Source: Roseburia_D yibonii
GTDB taxonomy: Bacteria; Bacillota; Clostridia; Lachnospirales; Lachnospiraceae
DNA: 64,000 nt
Direction: 5' to 3'
Assembly (NCBI RefSeq): GCF_014297335.1
Contig: NZ_JACOQH010000004.1
Span: 62,001-126,000 of the forward strand
In this document: in pieces, positions 32,451 through 41,579 of the stretch
How positions within the stretch are numbered: the stretch's first letter is position 1
How the letters are laid out: every line of letters begins with the position of its first letter
The notes under the pieces: model-generated
What the model was told of the DNA's origin: nothing
Database searches by the model: none
What the model saw: only the letters and a program-made list of their open reading frames with translations
Translations under genes and position numbers: made by a program

Positions 32451-33410
32451 CTAGCGGGCACCCTTGTCGTAAATCTCTCCAAGCGCGCGCGGAGCGCGGT
32501 TCTTCTTGCTGAAGAAAATAAGCAAAAACAGTGTGAGCGCATACGGCAGGATCATGACAAGATCCTGATAGCTGCTCGGCATTCCGAGTACCTGGACTAA
32601 CTTGTAGCCGCCGGAACGCGCCAGTCCGAAAAGCAGACACGCGCCAAGCGTCGGCAGGATCTTCCAGTTTCCGAAGATATATGCCGCGATCGCGAGATAA
32701 CCGTATCCGACATAGATGCTCGGTGAAAAATTCGCGGAGATCGAATACGCGAAGCAGATACCGCCAAGACCGGACAGCGCGCCGGATACCATGACTGCGA
32801 TCAGCCGGATGTGTCCGACCTGCATCCCTGCCGCATCCACGGCATGCGGATTCTCACCGCACGCACGCAGATGTAAACCGAATCTTGTCTTATACATCAC
32901 AAACCATGCGATAAACGCGATCACAACGATCACGAACTCGAACGGATACATATTGGTAAATACCGCTCCAAGTACCGGTATTTTGGAAATGCCGGGGATC
33001 GTTATCTTATTGCACACGCCGAGTACGAATTTATCGGATGGTGCGTTAAAATGGCTTGCGTTGATCTGTTTGGTCAAAAACTCCGTCAATGCCATCGCAA
33101 GTGTATTGACTACGACACCGCTGATGACCATATCTGCCTTAAACCGGATACAGAGTAACGCATGGATCAGGGAGAATAAAAGTCCGCCCACCATGGCAAA
33201 GATCATGGCAAGATAAAACGGAAGTGCGGAGCTTCCCGACATTTTTTCCGCCGCGAGAACCGCAACCAGTGCGCCGACAAACGCACCGAAGCCCTGAAGT
33301 CCTTCGAGCGCCAGGTTGGTCACACCACTCTTTTCGCTGTAAATACCTCCGACTGCCATGATAAAAAGCGGGAGGGAAAACGCAAGTCCGTCAATAATAA
33401 TCGTATTCAT
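32451..33410 (-). CDS. Nucleoside-type ABC importer permease (NupQ/YufQ-like)
   Basis: 319 aa, eight to ten hydrophobic segments, of the BPD_transp_2 family used by sugar and nucleoside importers. Motifs: GGIYSEKSGVTNLALEGLQGFGAF near the start and RACGENPHAVDAAGMQVGHIRLIAVMVSGALSGLGGICF, the ATPase-contact region. Pairs with the permease encoded directly upstream; the junction is TAAATG, without spacing. Last gene of bmpA-nupO-nupP-nupQ. Confidence 0.9.
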   Translation of the reverse strand: MNTIIIDGLAFSLPLFIMAVGGIYSEKSGVTNLALEGLQGFGAFVGALVAVLAAEKMSGSSALPFYLAMIFAMVGGLLFSLIHALLCIRFKADMVISGVVVNTLAMALTEFLTKQINASHFNAPSDKFVLGVCNKITIPGISKIPVLGAVFTNMYPFEFVIVVIAFIAWFVMYKTRFGLHLRACGENPHAVDAAGMQVGHIRLIAVMVSGALSGLGGICFAYSISANFSPSIYVGYGYLAIAAYIFGNWKILPTLGACLLFGLARSGGYKLVQVLGMPSSYQDLVMILPYALTLFLLIFFSKKNRAPRALGEIYDKGAR

Positions 33411-34553
33411 TTATTTTTCCCCCTTTCTCTCTTTTACCGTATCACGCAGTCTGCCGGTCTTATAGCGCACGAACGCGCCACACGCGGAGAACAAAAGGAT
33501 GATTCCCGTAATGACCGACGCGATCTCCTGCTGTACCCCGGAAGCGGAACTCATGTATGTGCTTCCCTTGCTGATCACTGTGATCAAAAATGAGGAGAAG
33601 ATGATTCCGACCGGATTATTATTTCCAAGCAATGATACCGCGATCGCATCAAATCCTGTCGATGTCAGTACCTTTGGCTGAATGGATGCAAAATATCCAA
33701 GGTAATAGGTCACTCCCGCAAGTCCCGAGAGCGCACCGGAGATCACCATGGTGATCACGATATTTTTTCCGACTTTGATCCCGGCGTACTTTGCCGCCGT
33801 GCGGGAACAGCCGACCGCTTTCATCTCAAATCCGAGCACTGTACGGTTCATGATAAAGCGAACCAGAAATACCGTGAGGATCGCTAAAATGATGCCGAGC
33901 GGGATATCCATCTTGTAACCCCCGACTTCCACATCGGTAAACGTCAGTCTTGCCGCCGTGGAAACGTTTTTGGACTGTCTTGATACAGGATCGACAAAAT
34001 ACATATTGATAAAGAAACTGATCACATATTCTAAAATATAGTTGATCATGATCGAAGAAACGACCTCATTGATATTAAAACGGTATTTGAGGAAGCCGAT
34101 CAGTCCGCCGACACATGCACCCGCAAGGATTCCGATGATCACGACAAGCGGTTTCGCGATCGGTGCCGCAAGGCTGGTGTAACCCACTGTAACCGTTGCA
34201 AGAAAACCTGCCGCAAGCATCTGTCCGGAAACCCCGATATTAAAGAGACCGGAACGGAGCGCCACTGCCACAGCAAGTGCCGCGAAGATCATCGGCGTGA
34301 GGTTATCCATGAAGTCCATAAAATCCGTGATCATGCCCTTTTTTCCTGCGTAGGAAGCTTTCGGCGCAATGCCGCAGCCCTGCAGCAGATTATAAAACGC
34401 ATAGAACGGATTATGTCCAAGAAGCGCGATCACGATACCACCCGCGATAAGCGCCACCAGGATCGAAAAGACCGGGATCGCGATCTTCTGTCTTTTTTCA
34501 TGACCGATCGTGGCAAGCACCATTTTTTCTACGATATTAGCATTCTTATTCAT
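33411..34553 (-). CDS. Nucleoside-type ABC importer permease (NupP/YufP-like)
   Basis: 380-aa BPD_transp_2 permease with a longer N-terminus than its partner (a cytoplasmic stretch, then a helix at about 24-46). Motifs: RSGLFNIGVSGQMLAAGFLATV and KAVGCSRTAAKYAGIKVGKNIVITMVISGALSGLAGVTYY. Overlaps the ATPase gene by 8 bp, indicating translational coupling. Forms the heterodimeric channel with the next permease. Confidence 0.9.
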   Translation of the reverse strand: MNKNANIVEKMVLATIGHEKRQKIAIPVFSILVALIAGGIVIALLGHNPFYAFYNLLQGCGIAPKASYAGKKGMITDFMDFMDNLTPMIFAALAVAVALRSGLFNIGVSGQMLAAGFLATVTVGYTSLAAPIAKPLVVIIGILAGACVGGLIGFLKYRFNINEVVSSIMINYILEYVISFFINMYFVDPVSRQSKNVSTAARLTFTDVEVGGYKMDIPLGIILAILTVFLVRFIMNRTVLGFEMKAVGCSRTAAKYAGIKVGKNIVITMVISGALSGLAGVTYYLGYFASIQPKVLTSTGFDAIAVSLLGNNNPVGIIFSSFLITVISKGSTYMSSASGVQQEIASVITGIILLFSACGAFVRYKTGRLRDTVKERKGEK

Positions 34554-36081
34554 TGTGTCCTACCCCCATCATAAATTCTCCAACCTCGTTGGCTGTCAGG
34601 GATTTTGCATCCGCAATTTTATTGATACTTCCGTTGTAAATAACACCGATCGTATCCGCAAGGTTCATAACCTCATCCAGTTCCAGTGAAATTAAAAGGA
34701 TCGCTTTTCCTTTATCCCGCTCTCCGATGATCTGCTTGTGGATGTTCTCAATCGCACCGATATCCAGTCCTCTGGTCGGCTGTACGAAGATCATAAGATC
34801 TGCTTCTGTCTCGATCTCTCTTGCAATGATCGCCTTCTGCTGATTTCCGCCGCTCATCGAGCGCGTGATCGTTGTCGCGCCCTGTCCGCTCCGGATATCA
34901 TATTTTTCGATCAATTTCTTACTGTTATCCGCAAATACTTTCTGGTTTAACACGCCTTTTTTTGCATACGGCTCTCTGTAATAGCCGCGCAGCCCCAGAT
35001 TGTCCGCAAGGGAAAAATCCATCACCAGTCCGAAATTCTGCCGGTCTTCCGGGATATAGGCAATACCGGCTTCCGCGCGTTTCCGGATCGGTTCCGCCGT
35101 GATCTCCTTACCGTTTAGATAAATTTTTCCGCTGTAGACATGCATCAGTCCGGCGATCGCGTCCGCAAGCTCGATCTGACCGTTTCCGGAGACACCGGCA
35201 ACCGCAAAGATCTCGCCGCCGTGGATCGTAAAGGATACGTCCTTTACCACCTCAAAATGATCCCGGTTCTTTACCGTAAGATGTTCTACTTTTAAGATCT
35301 CTTTTCCGAAAGACGCCGGCTTTTTCTCCGTTGTGAAGCTGACCTCACGTCCGACCATAAGATTCGCCATGGTTTTGGTATCCGTCTTTGCGACATCCAG
35401 CACATCGATCAGTCTGCCGCGGCAGAGGATCGCGCAGCGGTCCGCTACTTTTTTGATCTCTTCCAGTTTGTGCGTGATCAGTATGATCGTTTTTCCGCCG
35501 TCACGCAGTCCCTTGATGATCTTTAACAGGAACTCTATTTCCTGCGGCGTCAGCACCGCAGTCGGTTCGTCAAAGATCAAAATCTCCGCTTCGCGGTAAA
35601 GCATCTTTAAGATCTCTACACGCTGCTGAATCGAAACATTTACATCTTCAATCACATCGGTAGGCTTTACTTCCAGGCCATATTTTCTGGAAAGTGCCTC
35701 GATATCCGCATTCGCCTTTTTCATATCTACCGTACGAAACAGTCCGAGCACTTTTTTCGTTGGCTCCATGCCCATGATAATGTTTTCTGCCACGGTATAG
35801 TTCTGCACCAGTTTGAAATGCTGATGCACCATTCCAATGTTTAATTTTGTGGCATAGTTTGGGGAATCGATCTTTTCTTTTTTTCCGCGGATGAAAATTT
35901 CTCCGTCATCCGGCTCATACATTCCAAACAGCATGCTCATCAGTGTAGATTTTCCCGCACCGTTTTCCCCGAGCAGCGCAAAGATCTCCCCTTTTTTGAT
36001 CTGGAGCGTCACATCATCATTCGCGACAATTCCGGGAAACCGTTTCGTAATGTGTTTCATTTCCACAATGTAATCAGACAT
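34546..36081 (-). CDS. Nucleoside-type ABC importer ATPase, double ABC domain (NupO/YufO-like)
   Basis: 511 aa with two ABC domains. Domain 1 has Walker A GENGAGKST, Walker B LIFDEPTAVLTPQE and switch His (ITHKLEEI). Domain 2 has a degenerate P-loop (GVSGNGQIELADAIAG) but a good signature (MSGGNQQKAIIAREI) and PTRGLDIGA. This asymmetry is normal for the RbsA/MglA/YufO group. AGGAGG 6 nt before the ATG. Energises the two permeases encoded downstream. Confidence 0.93.
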   Translation of the reverse strand: MSDYIVEMKHITKRFPGIVANDDVTLQIKKGEIFALLGENGAGKSTLMSMLFGMYEPDDGEIFIRGKKEKIDSPNYATKLNIGMVHQHFKLVQNYTVAENIIMGMEPTKKVLGLFRTVDMKKANADIEALSRKYGLEVKPTDVIEDVNVSIQQRVEILKMLYREAEILIFDEPTAVLTPQEIEFLLKIIKGLRDGGKTIILITHKLEEIKKVADRCAILCRGRLIDVLDVAKTDTKTMANLMVGREVSFTTEKKPASFGKEILKVEHLTVKNRDHFEVVKDVSFTIHGGEIFAVAGVSGNGQIELADAIAGLMHVYSGKIYLNGKEITAEPIRKRAEAGIAYIPEDRQNFGLVMDFSLADNLGLRGYYREPYAKKGVLNQKVFADNSKKLIEKYDIRSGQGATTITRSMSGGNQQKAIIAREIETEADLMIFVQPTRGLDIGAIENIHKQIIGERDKGKAILLISLELDEVMNLADTIGVIYNGSINKIADAKSLTANEVGEFMMGVGHNE

Positions 36082-36096
36082 GTAAATCCTCCTAAA

Positions 36097-36120
36097 AGAC
36101 AGGGAGCCTTCCGGCTCCCC
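36097..36120 (-). promoter_or_regulatory. Hairpin between the bmpA-like lipoprotein and ATPase genes
   Basis: 7-bp GC-rich stem (36102-36108 with 36113-36119) with a GGAA tetraloop on minus, then TGTCTTTT and the ATPase Shine-Dalgarno. Probably a partial terminator or mRNA-stabilising structure that keeps the binding protein in excess over the membrane complex, as in many ABC importer operons. Confidence 0.6.
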
Positions 36121-36138
36121 GTACTCTTACTTTTTTCT

Positions 36139-37347
36139 TTATTTTACTTCAAAATCTTCCGGAGTAATATCATTTACTGTAGCATCTGCTGCCGGAACGA
36201 TGGTTCCGTCTTTTACTTTATCAAATGCTGCATTGATCTTGTCGATCGTTTCTGCGGAGAGCTGGCATCTGCCTTCTTCGCTGACATATCCGGTTGCATC
36301 GGTATCTGCGTGCAGAGTTACGTTTCCGCCCTTAAAGCTTCCTGCTGCGATATCGCACAGTGCGTTGTATACCGTAAGATGCATGTTCTTGATCGCGGAA
36401 GTCAGGATGATGTTGGAATCTCCGTTTGCTCCGTCATCATACTGGTCAACGTCACAGCCGATCACTTTGACATCTGTTGCTTCTTTTGCTGCAGTGAACA
36501 CACCGTTTCCGGATCCGCCTGCCGCAACTAAGATCACATCGACACCTTCATCGATCAGTGCCTGTCCTACTACTTTACCGGTTGCTTCGTCTGCGAAAGT
36601 ACCTACATAGTTTCCGCCTACATCATTGCCCATGACATCTGTTCCGGCATAGGAAGGAAGTTCTACACATTCTACATCCTTGCCTTCTGTCTCATTGACA
36701 TATTTGACACCACATTCAAAACCATACTGGTAATCTACGTTGGACGGATATGCGATTCCGTTTACAACTGCAACTTTGTTGGTCTGTGTCTCAAGTGCTG
36801 CTGCCATACCAGCACAGAAGGCGCTTTCCTGCTCCGCATAGCACATTGCATAGATATTATCTGCTTCAATGGTATTTCCGTCTGCATCTGTCGGGAAAGA
36901 ATCTACCAGGATGAATTTTACATCCGGATTGTCCTGCGCGATCGTTCCGATTCCTGCGAACTGGAATCCACAACATACGATAACATCGTAATCTGCTACG
37001 ATATCAGCTACTGCCTGAACTGCCGCATCGGTATCACCGGTTGTCTCCTGGATCGGAGTTACGGTGCTGTCCGGATTCTCCTTGATGAAATTCTGGATAC
37101 CATTGTAGTTATCTTCGTTAAAGGAACCGTCATCCACACCGGACGGGCTGCTCACGATCGCGATCTTTAACGCGTTATTTGCTGTCTCTCCTGTGGACGC
37201 TGCTTCCGTAGAAGCTGCGGAATCTGAACCGGTTGTGCTCTCTGCTGCGGAATCTGTTTTTCCCGCATCTGCATTGGATGATCCACATGCTGCCATAGAG
37301 CATGCCATCGCTGCAACAAGCATCAATGATACTACTTTCTTCTTCAT
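36139..37347 (-). CDS. BMP-family substrate-binding lipoprotein (BmpA/NupN-like)
   Basis: 402 aa. Lipoprotein signal with lipobox SMAAC (Cys21), a Ser/Ala/Thr/Asp-rich linker (about 22-58), then the BMP (PnrA-like) fold starting KIAIVSSPSGVDDGSFNEDNYNGIQNF. Relatives bind purine and other nucleosides, and the genetic context matches bmpA-nupABC of lactococci, so nucleoside uptake is the best guess. Strong SD. First gene of the operon, promoter just upstream. Confidence 0.92.
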   Translation of the reverse strand: MKKKVVSLMLVAAMACSMAACGSSNADAGKTDSAAESTTGSDSAASTEAASTGETANNALKIAIVSSPSGVDDGSFNEDNYNGIQNFIKENPDSTVTPIQETTGDTDAAVQAVADIVADYDVIVCCGFQFAGIGTIAQDNPDVKFILVDSFPTDADGNTIEADNIYAMCYAEQESAFCAGMAAALETQTNKVAVVNGIAYPSNVDYQYGFECGVKYVNETEGKDVECVELPSYAGTDVMGNDVGGNYVGTFADEATGKVVGQALIDEGVDVILVAAGGSGNGVFTAAKEATDVKVIGCDVDQYDDGANGDSNIILTSAIKNMHLTVYNALCDIAAGSFKGGNVTLHADTDATGYVSEEGRCQLSAETIDKINAAFDKVKDGTIVPAADATVNDITPEDFEVK

Positions 37348-37386
37348 AATATTTCCTCCTGAAAAATATTTTTAACAACAACAGCC

Positions 37387-37415
37387 ATTTTATCATGCAT
37401 TTGCTGTTTTGTCCA
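37387..37415 (-). promoter_or_regulatory. Promoter of the nucleoside importer operon
   Basis: TGGACA (37410-37415), 17-bp spacer, TAAAAT (37387-37392). Begins 15 bp before the dehydrogenase stop codon on the genomic map. Confidence 0.65.
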
Positions 37416-37429
37416 TTTCTTATTTTGGG

Positions 37430-38362
37430 CTAATCAAACCGGAATCCCGCCTTAAACGCGCGTGACGAAAAGGCGTTTTCATAATCGGCAAGTTCATGCA
37501 GTTCGATCTCCGGCAGATCGATCAGTCTGCGTTTTAAAAGTTTTAACGCCGGCTCAAACGGGCCGCACCGGCTTCCGACGATCGTAAGCTCGTTCACAAC
37601 GACCTCACTCATATTGATCTTTGCGTCCCCCGCATAGGTACTTTTTAAGACGATCATTCCCTTTTTTCTCACATAGCGCATGGCGCTCTTTAATCCTTCC
37701 GCTCTTCCGGTCGCATCCACCACATATTCGTAGCCCTCCGGCTCTCCTTCGGTCGTCACGTTCGCATAAGGCGCAAAACGTTCCAGTTTTTCCATATGAT
37801 GGCCGATCACCGTAAGATCCATGCCGTAAAGCGAAAGCACCTCCGTGATCATAAGCGCGAGCCTTCCGTCACCGATCACGGCACAGTTCTTTTTCACATC
37901 AAAATGAACCTGCGTGGTCAGCTCTACTGCCGCCGCCAGCGGCTCCGTAAAGATCGCACGCTCCGTCTCAAGTTCATCCGGAACCGGATGCAGCAGCTCC
38001 GTGGCGATCGTCATATATTCCGCGAAACAGCCGTCCTTCTCATTCAGCCCTATGACCTTTCTGGTGGAGCAGTGTGTCGGTCTTCCCGTTTTACAGTAAA
38101 TACAGTGGCCACACGCCTGATTCAATTCACCGACCACCCGTTTTCCGATCAGTTCCGGGCGGTCTGACGCCTCCACGATGCCGACAAATTCATGTCCCAT
38201 AACCCCGGTAAAATCCGGTTTATATCCGGCAAGCACCTCTTTATCCGTGTTGCATACCGCCGCAAGCAGGATCTTAACCAGGCTTTCTCTTTCTTTTGGC
38301 ACAGGCTTTGGATAGTCCGTCCGGTACTCCGCTGTTTTTCCATTGTATACAAGCGCTTTCAT
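37430..38362 (-). CDS. Zinc-dependent medium-chain alcohol dehydrogenase family protein
   Basis: About 310 aa MDR protein. Catalytic zinc region CNTD and GHEFVG, structural zinc lobe with four Cys in CGHCIYCKTGRPTHC, Rossmann part with NCAVIGDGRLALMITEVL. Similar to sorbitol/threonine dehydrogenase-like enzymes of unknown substrate, and somewhat shorter than typical (about 340-350 aa). The frame opens 9 codons earlier inside the Shine-Dalgarno; the ATG at 38362 has AAGGAGG upstream. No pathway partner nearby. Confidence 0.85.
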   Translation of the reverse strand: MKALVYNGKTAEYRTDYPKPVPKERESLVKILLAAVCNTDKEVLAGYKPDFTGVMGHEFVGIVEASDRPELIGKRVVGELNQACGHCIYCKTGRPTHCSTRKVIGLNEKDGCFAEYMTIATELLHPVPDELETERAIFTEPLAAAVELTTQVHFDVKKNCAVIGDGRLALMITEVLSLYGMDLTVIGHHMEKLERFAPYANVTTEGEPEGYEYVVDATGRAEGLKSAMRYVRKKGMIVLKSTYAGDAKINMSEVVVNELTIVGSRCGPFEPALKLLKRRLIDLPEIELHELADYENAFSSRAFKAGFRFD

Positions 38363-38411
38363 CTTTTGTCCGCCTCCTTTTTCATCCATTCATTCTAGCA
38401 CACGGCGCCAA

Positions 38412-38448
38412 CAAAAGAAAGAGGCATCTGCATCGTGCAGATACCCCT
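38412..38448 (-). terminator. Terminator of groES-groEL
   Basis: 10-bp stem with one mismatch (38423-38432 with 38436-38445), 3-nt loop, followed on minus by TCTTTCTTTTG. Confidence 0.75.
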
Positions 38449-38485
38449 TTGTATCTCAACTTTCTGTAATTCCATGAATTTCAGA

Positions 38486-40111
38486 TTACATCATACCCAT
38501 TCCCGGGTTTCCGCCTGCCGGCATTGCCGGAGCATCTTCTTTGATATTCGCAACTGCGGATTCTGTTGTAAGAAGTGTAGATGCTACGGAAGTTGCGTTC
38601 TGTAATGCGCTTCTTGTAACCTTAACCGGATCAAGAATACCAGCTTCTACCATATCTACATATTCCTCTGTCGCTGCGTTAAATCCGAATCCTTCTTTGG
38701 ATTCTTTTACTTTATTGATGATGACTGCGCCTTCCAGACCAGCGTTTGCCGCAATGTAGTAAAGCGGAGCTTCGAGTGCTTTTAAGATTACCTTCGCACC
38801 GGTCTTCTCGTCACCTTCCAGGGTATCAGCAAGTGCGGAAACCGCTTTGGTCGCATGGATGTATGCAGAACCGCCGCCTGCGATGATTCCTTCTTCCACT
38901 GCTGCTCTTGTTGCGTTCAAAGCATCTTCCATACGGAGTTTTGCTTCTTTCATCTCTGTCTCGGTTGCTGCGCCGACACGGATGACTGCTACGCCGCCTG
39001 CAAGTTTTGCAAGTCTTTCCTGTAATTTTTCTTTGTCAAATTCAGATGTGGTCTCTTCGATCTGTGCGCGGATCTGACCGATTCTTCCTTTGATGGCATC
39101 TTTGTCGCCTTCGCCGTCAACGATAACGGTGTTTTCTTTCTGAACCTTTACAGATTTTGCACGTCCGAGCTGATCCATTGTAGTCTCTTTCAGGTCAAGA
39201 CCAAGTTCATCGGAGATTACCTGACCGCCGGTAAGGATCGCGATATCCTCAAGCATTGCTTTTCTTCTGTCGCCATATCCCGGAGCCTTTACAGCAACTA
39301 CGTTGAATGTTCCACGCAGTTTGTTTACGATCAGTGTTGTAAGTGCTTCGCCTTCTACATCTTCTGCGATGATAAGAAGTTTTGCACCGGACTGTACGAC
39401 CTGCTCTAACAATGGAAGGATTTCCTGGATATTGGAGATCTTCTTGTCAGTGATCAGGATGTACGGATCATCTAAAACCGCTTCCATCTTATCCATATCG
39501 GTGCACATATATGCGGAGATATATCCACGGTCGAACTGCATACCTTCTACGAGGTCAAGTTCTGTCTGCATGGTCTTGCTTTCCTCGATCGTGATAACAC
39601 CGTCGTTGGATACTTTTTCCATTGCGTCAGCAACCATGTTTCCTACGGTCTCATCGCCGGCAGAGATAGAAGCAACCTTTGCGATCTGATCTTTGCCGTT
39701 TACTTTTGCGGACATTGCCTTGATCGCTTTTACTGCCTCATCGGTAGCTTTCTTCATACCACGTCTTAAAACGATCGGATTTGCGCCGGCTTCCAGGTTC
39801 TTCATTCCTTCCTGAACCATTGCCTGTGTCAGAACTGTTGCGGTTGTGGTACCATCACCTGCTACATCATTGGTCTTTGTCGCAACTTCTTTTACGAGCT
39901 GTGCGCCCATGTTTTCAAACGCATCTTCCAGTTCCACTTCTTTTGCGATCGTAACACCATCGTTTGTGATGAGCGGAGCGCCATAGGATTTATCTAAAAC
40001 TACGTTTCTTCCCTTCGGTCCTAATGTTACTCTTACGGTATTTGCCAGTTTATCTACACCTGCACCCAAAGCTGCTCTTGCTTCTGTGCCATATTTAATC
40101 TCTTTTGCCAT
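38486..40111 (-). CDS. groL: Chaperonin GroEL
   Basis: 541-aa Hsp60 subunit. Typical N-terminus AKEIKYGTEARAALGAGVDKLANTVRVTLGPKGRNVV, ATP-site GDGTTTATVL, and the C-terminal Gly/Met tail (GGNPGMGMM). Folds proteins inside the double ring with GroES. The open frame begins at a TTG that overlaps the Shine-Dalgarno; the ATG at 40111 with GGAGG 8 nt upstream is correct. 47 bp after groES in one CIRCE-controlled operon. Confidence 0.98.
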   Translation of the reverse strand: MAKEIKYGTEARAALGAGVDKLANTVRVTLGPKGRNVVLDKSYGAPLITNDGVTIAKEVELEDAFENMGAQLVKEVATKTNDVAGDGTTTATVLTQAMVQEGMKNLEAGANPIVLRRGMKKATDEAVKAIKAMSAKVNGKDQIAKVASISAGDETVGNMVADAMEKVSNDGVITIEESKTMQTELDLVEGMQFDRGYISAYMCTDMDKMEAVLDDPYILITDKKISNIQEILPLLEQVVQSGAKLLIIAEDVEGEALTTLIVNKLRGTFNVVAVKAPGYGDRRKAMLEDIAILTGGQVISDELGLDLKETTMDQLGRAKSVKVQKENTVIVDGEGDKDAIKGRIGQIRAQIEETTSEFDKEKLQERLAKLAGGVAVIRVGAATETEMKEAKLRMEDALNATRAAVEEGIIAGGGSAYIHATKAVSALADTLEGDEKTGAKVILKALEAPLYYIAANAGLEGAVIINKVKESKEGFGFNAATEEYVDMVEAGILDPVKVTRSALQNATSVASTLLTTESAVANIKEDAPAMPAGGNPGMGMM

Positions 40112-40158
40112 GATATCTGCCTCCAATTATTTTTATCTTGATTTTTTACTTTTTAAAC

Positions 40159-40443
40159 TTATTCCACTACTGCGAGAATATCGCTCTGTCTTACGATGAT
40201 ATACTCATTTCCGTCGAGTTTTACTTCTGTTCCCGCATATTTAGAATAAATGACTTTCTGTCCTTCTTTGACCTGCATGGTAACTTCTTTTCCGTCTACC
40301 ACTCCGCCAGGACCTACTGCAACAACTTCCGCTTCCTGCGGCTTTTCCTGTGCTGCACTGGTAAGAATAATTCCTGATTTTGTTTTTTCCTCTGCCTCAA
40401 GCTGTTTTAATACAACTCTGTCTCCTAATGGTACTAATTTCAT
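40159..40443 (-). CDS. groS: Co-chaperonin GroES
   Basis: 94 aa, normal length. MKLVPLGDRVVLKQLEAEEKTKSGIILT start with the mobile loop (EEKTKSGIIL), GPGGVVDGKEVTMQVKEGQKVIYSKYAGTEV and a C-terminal strand ending in DILAVVE. Caps GroEL. First gene of the heat-shock operon; AGGAGG before the ATG. Confidence 0.98.
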   Translation of the reverse strand: MKLVPLGDRVVLKQLEAEEKTKSGIILTSAAQEKPQEAEVVAVGPGGVVDGKEVTMQVKEGQKVIYSKYAGTEVKLDGNEYIIVRQSDILAVVE

Positions 40444-40491
40444 TTTTATTCCTCCTTAATTCAAGTCTGCTTTTTATCGATTTTTGTGTTA

Positions 40492-40518
40492 TTAGCACTC
40501 ATTTCGTTTGAGTGCTAA
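40492..40518. promoter_or_regulatory. CIRCE operator (HrcA binding site)
   Basis: Perfect consensus TTAGCACTC, 9-nt spacer, GAGTGCTAA. Located just downstream of the groES -10, where HrcA blocks transcription. hrcA itself is not in this window. Confidence 0.97.
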
Positions 40519-40530
40519 CTGATAATTCAT

Positions 40531-40559
40531 ATATTATGATTTTCCTTTTCAATGTGCAA
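40531..40559 (-). promoter_or_regulatory. groES-groEL promoter
   Basis: TTGCAC (40554-40559), 17-bp spacer, TAATAT (40531-40536), followed by the CIRCE element. Confidence 0.8.
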
Positions 40560-40658
40560 CCAGAATTTCTTTTTATTTTTTTGTGTTTTTCTCTCGTATT
40601 CTCGTTTTTTCTTATGTTTTACTCTCTTTTTCTTACTTTTCTCATTTTTATGATTATT

Positions 40659-41447
40659 TTATATTTCGCGGATCAGACCATAATGCAGCAGACCCTGATA
40701 GATCCCATCGTCTTTTAATTCCGTTGTCACATAGTCCGCCGCCTCTTTTGCCTCTTTCGTTCCATTTCCCATTGCCACACCATGTGCGACATACCGCAAC
40801 ATATCCAGGTCGTTCACGCTGTCTCCGAACGCATAAGTATCTTCCCGCGCGATTGAGAAGAGCTCGCAGGCTTTCTGTATCCCGGAGGCTTTGCTGAATC
40901 CCTTTGGCACAAATTCCGCAACCGGGGCATCATGGATCAGGATCTCATAGTCCTCCTTCAATGCTTCAACTGCCTTTTGATACGCCGGATCCGGCAGCGC
41001 GCAGGAAAACTTGGAGATCTCCCACTTTCCCTCATTTCCGGTGATTGGAAGCAGGTGTTCCCCGATCTCTTTTCGCATGCGGTCCGGATAATCATCCCCC
41101 ACAAATTCTGCCGCATCCAGATACAGATCCTTCTTTCCTTCCATGACTACCGGCATATGACAGGAACGGAAGATCGCAAGCACACGCTCTGCTTCCTGTT
41201 CTTCGATCTTCTTATAAAAGAGTTCTTTTCCGTGCTCTTCAATATATGTCCCGCATCCCGCGATAATACCATCAAATCCCAGGTCAAGAAGTTCCTCCGC
41301 CTGAATGAACGCGCGTGTCCTTCCACTACAGATAAAGGTCAGATGCCCGTTTTCACGCAATGCCCGGATCGCCCGTTTTGTACTCTCCGGGATCCACATA
41401 TGCGCATCCCAGATCGTTCCGTCAATATCAAAAAATACTGCTTTCAT
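40659..41447 (-). CDS. Cof-type HAD-IIB phosphatase
   Basis: 262 aa. HAD motif 1 FDIDGTIWD (Asp7 and Asp9), motif 2 FICSGRTRAF, and motif 4 TYAFGDSVNDLDML with VAHGVAMGNGTKEAKEAADYVT, the Cof pattern. Likely a cytosolic sugar-phosphate or flavin-related phosphatase; substrate cannot be told from sequence. Promoter TTGACA-N16-TAAAAT upstream. No partner genes. Confidence 0.88.
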   Translation of the reverse strand: MKAVFFDIDGTIWDAHMWIPESTKRAIRALRENGHLTFICSGRTRAFIQAEELLDLGFDGIIAGCGTYIEEHGKELFYKKIEEQEAERVLAIFRSCHMPVVMEGKKDLYLDAAEFVGDDYPDRMRKEIGEHLLPITGNEGKWEISKFSCALPDPAYQKAVEALKEDYEILIHDAPVAEFVPKGFSKASGIQKACELFSIAREDTYAFGDSVNDLDMLRYVAHGVAMGNGTKEAKEAADYVTTELKDDGIYQGLLHYGLIREI

Positions 41448-41490
41448 CTTATTCTCTCTATACTTTCTTATTTATTTTGCACTTCTTTTT

Positions 41491-41518
41491 ATTTTACAGA
41501 TATTTCCCCTCCTGTCAA
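41491..41518 (-). promoter_or_regulatory. Promoter of the Cof-type phosphatase
   Basis: TTGACA (41513-41518), 16-bp spacer, TAAAAT (41491-41496). Confidence 0.65.
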
Positions 41519-41519
41519 T

Positions 41520-41563
41520 GAAAAAGGACCGCATCACAGGCTCTGTGATAACGATCCTTTTTC
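41520..41563 (-). terminator. Terminator of gltB-gltD
   Basis: Long stem AAAAAGGA...TCACAG / CTGTGA...TCCTTTTT with a small internal mismatch, loop of 3 nt, T-run on minus. 17 bp after the gltD stop; its far arm abuts the next promoter. Confidence 0.85.
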
Positions 41564-41579
41564 TCATTCTGTTTTGATT

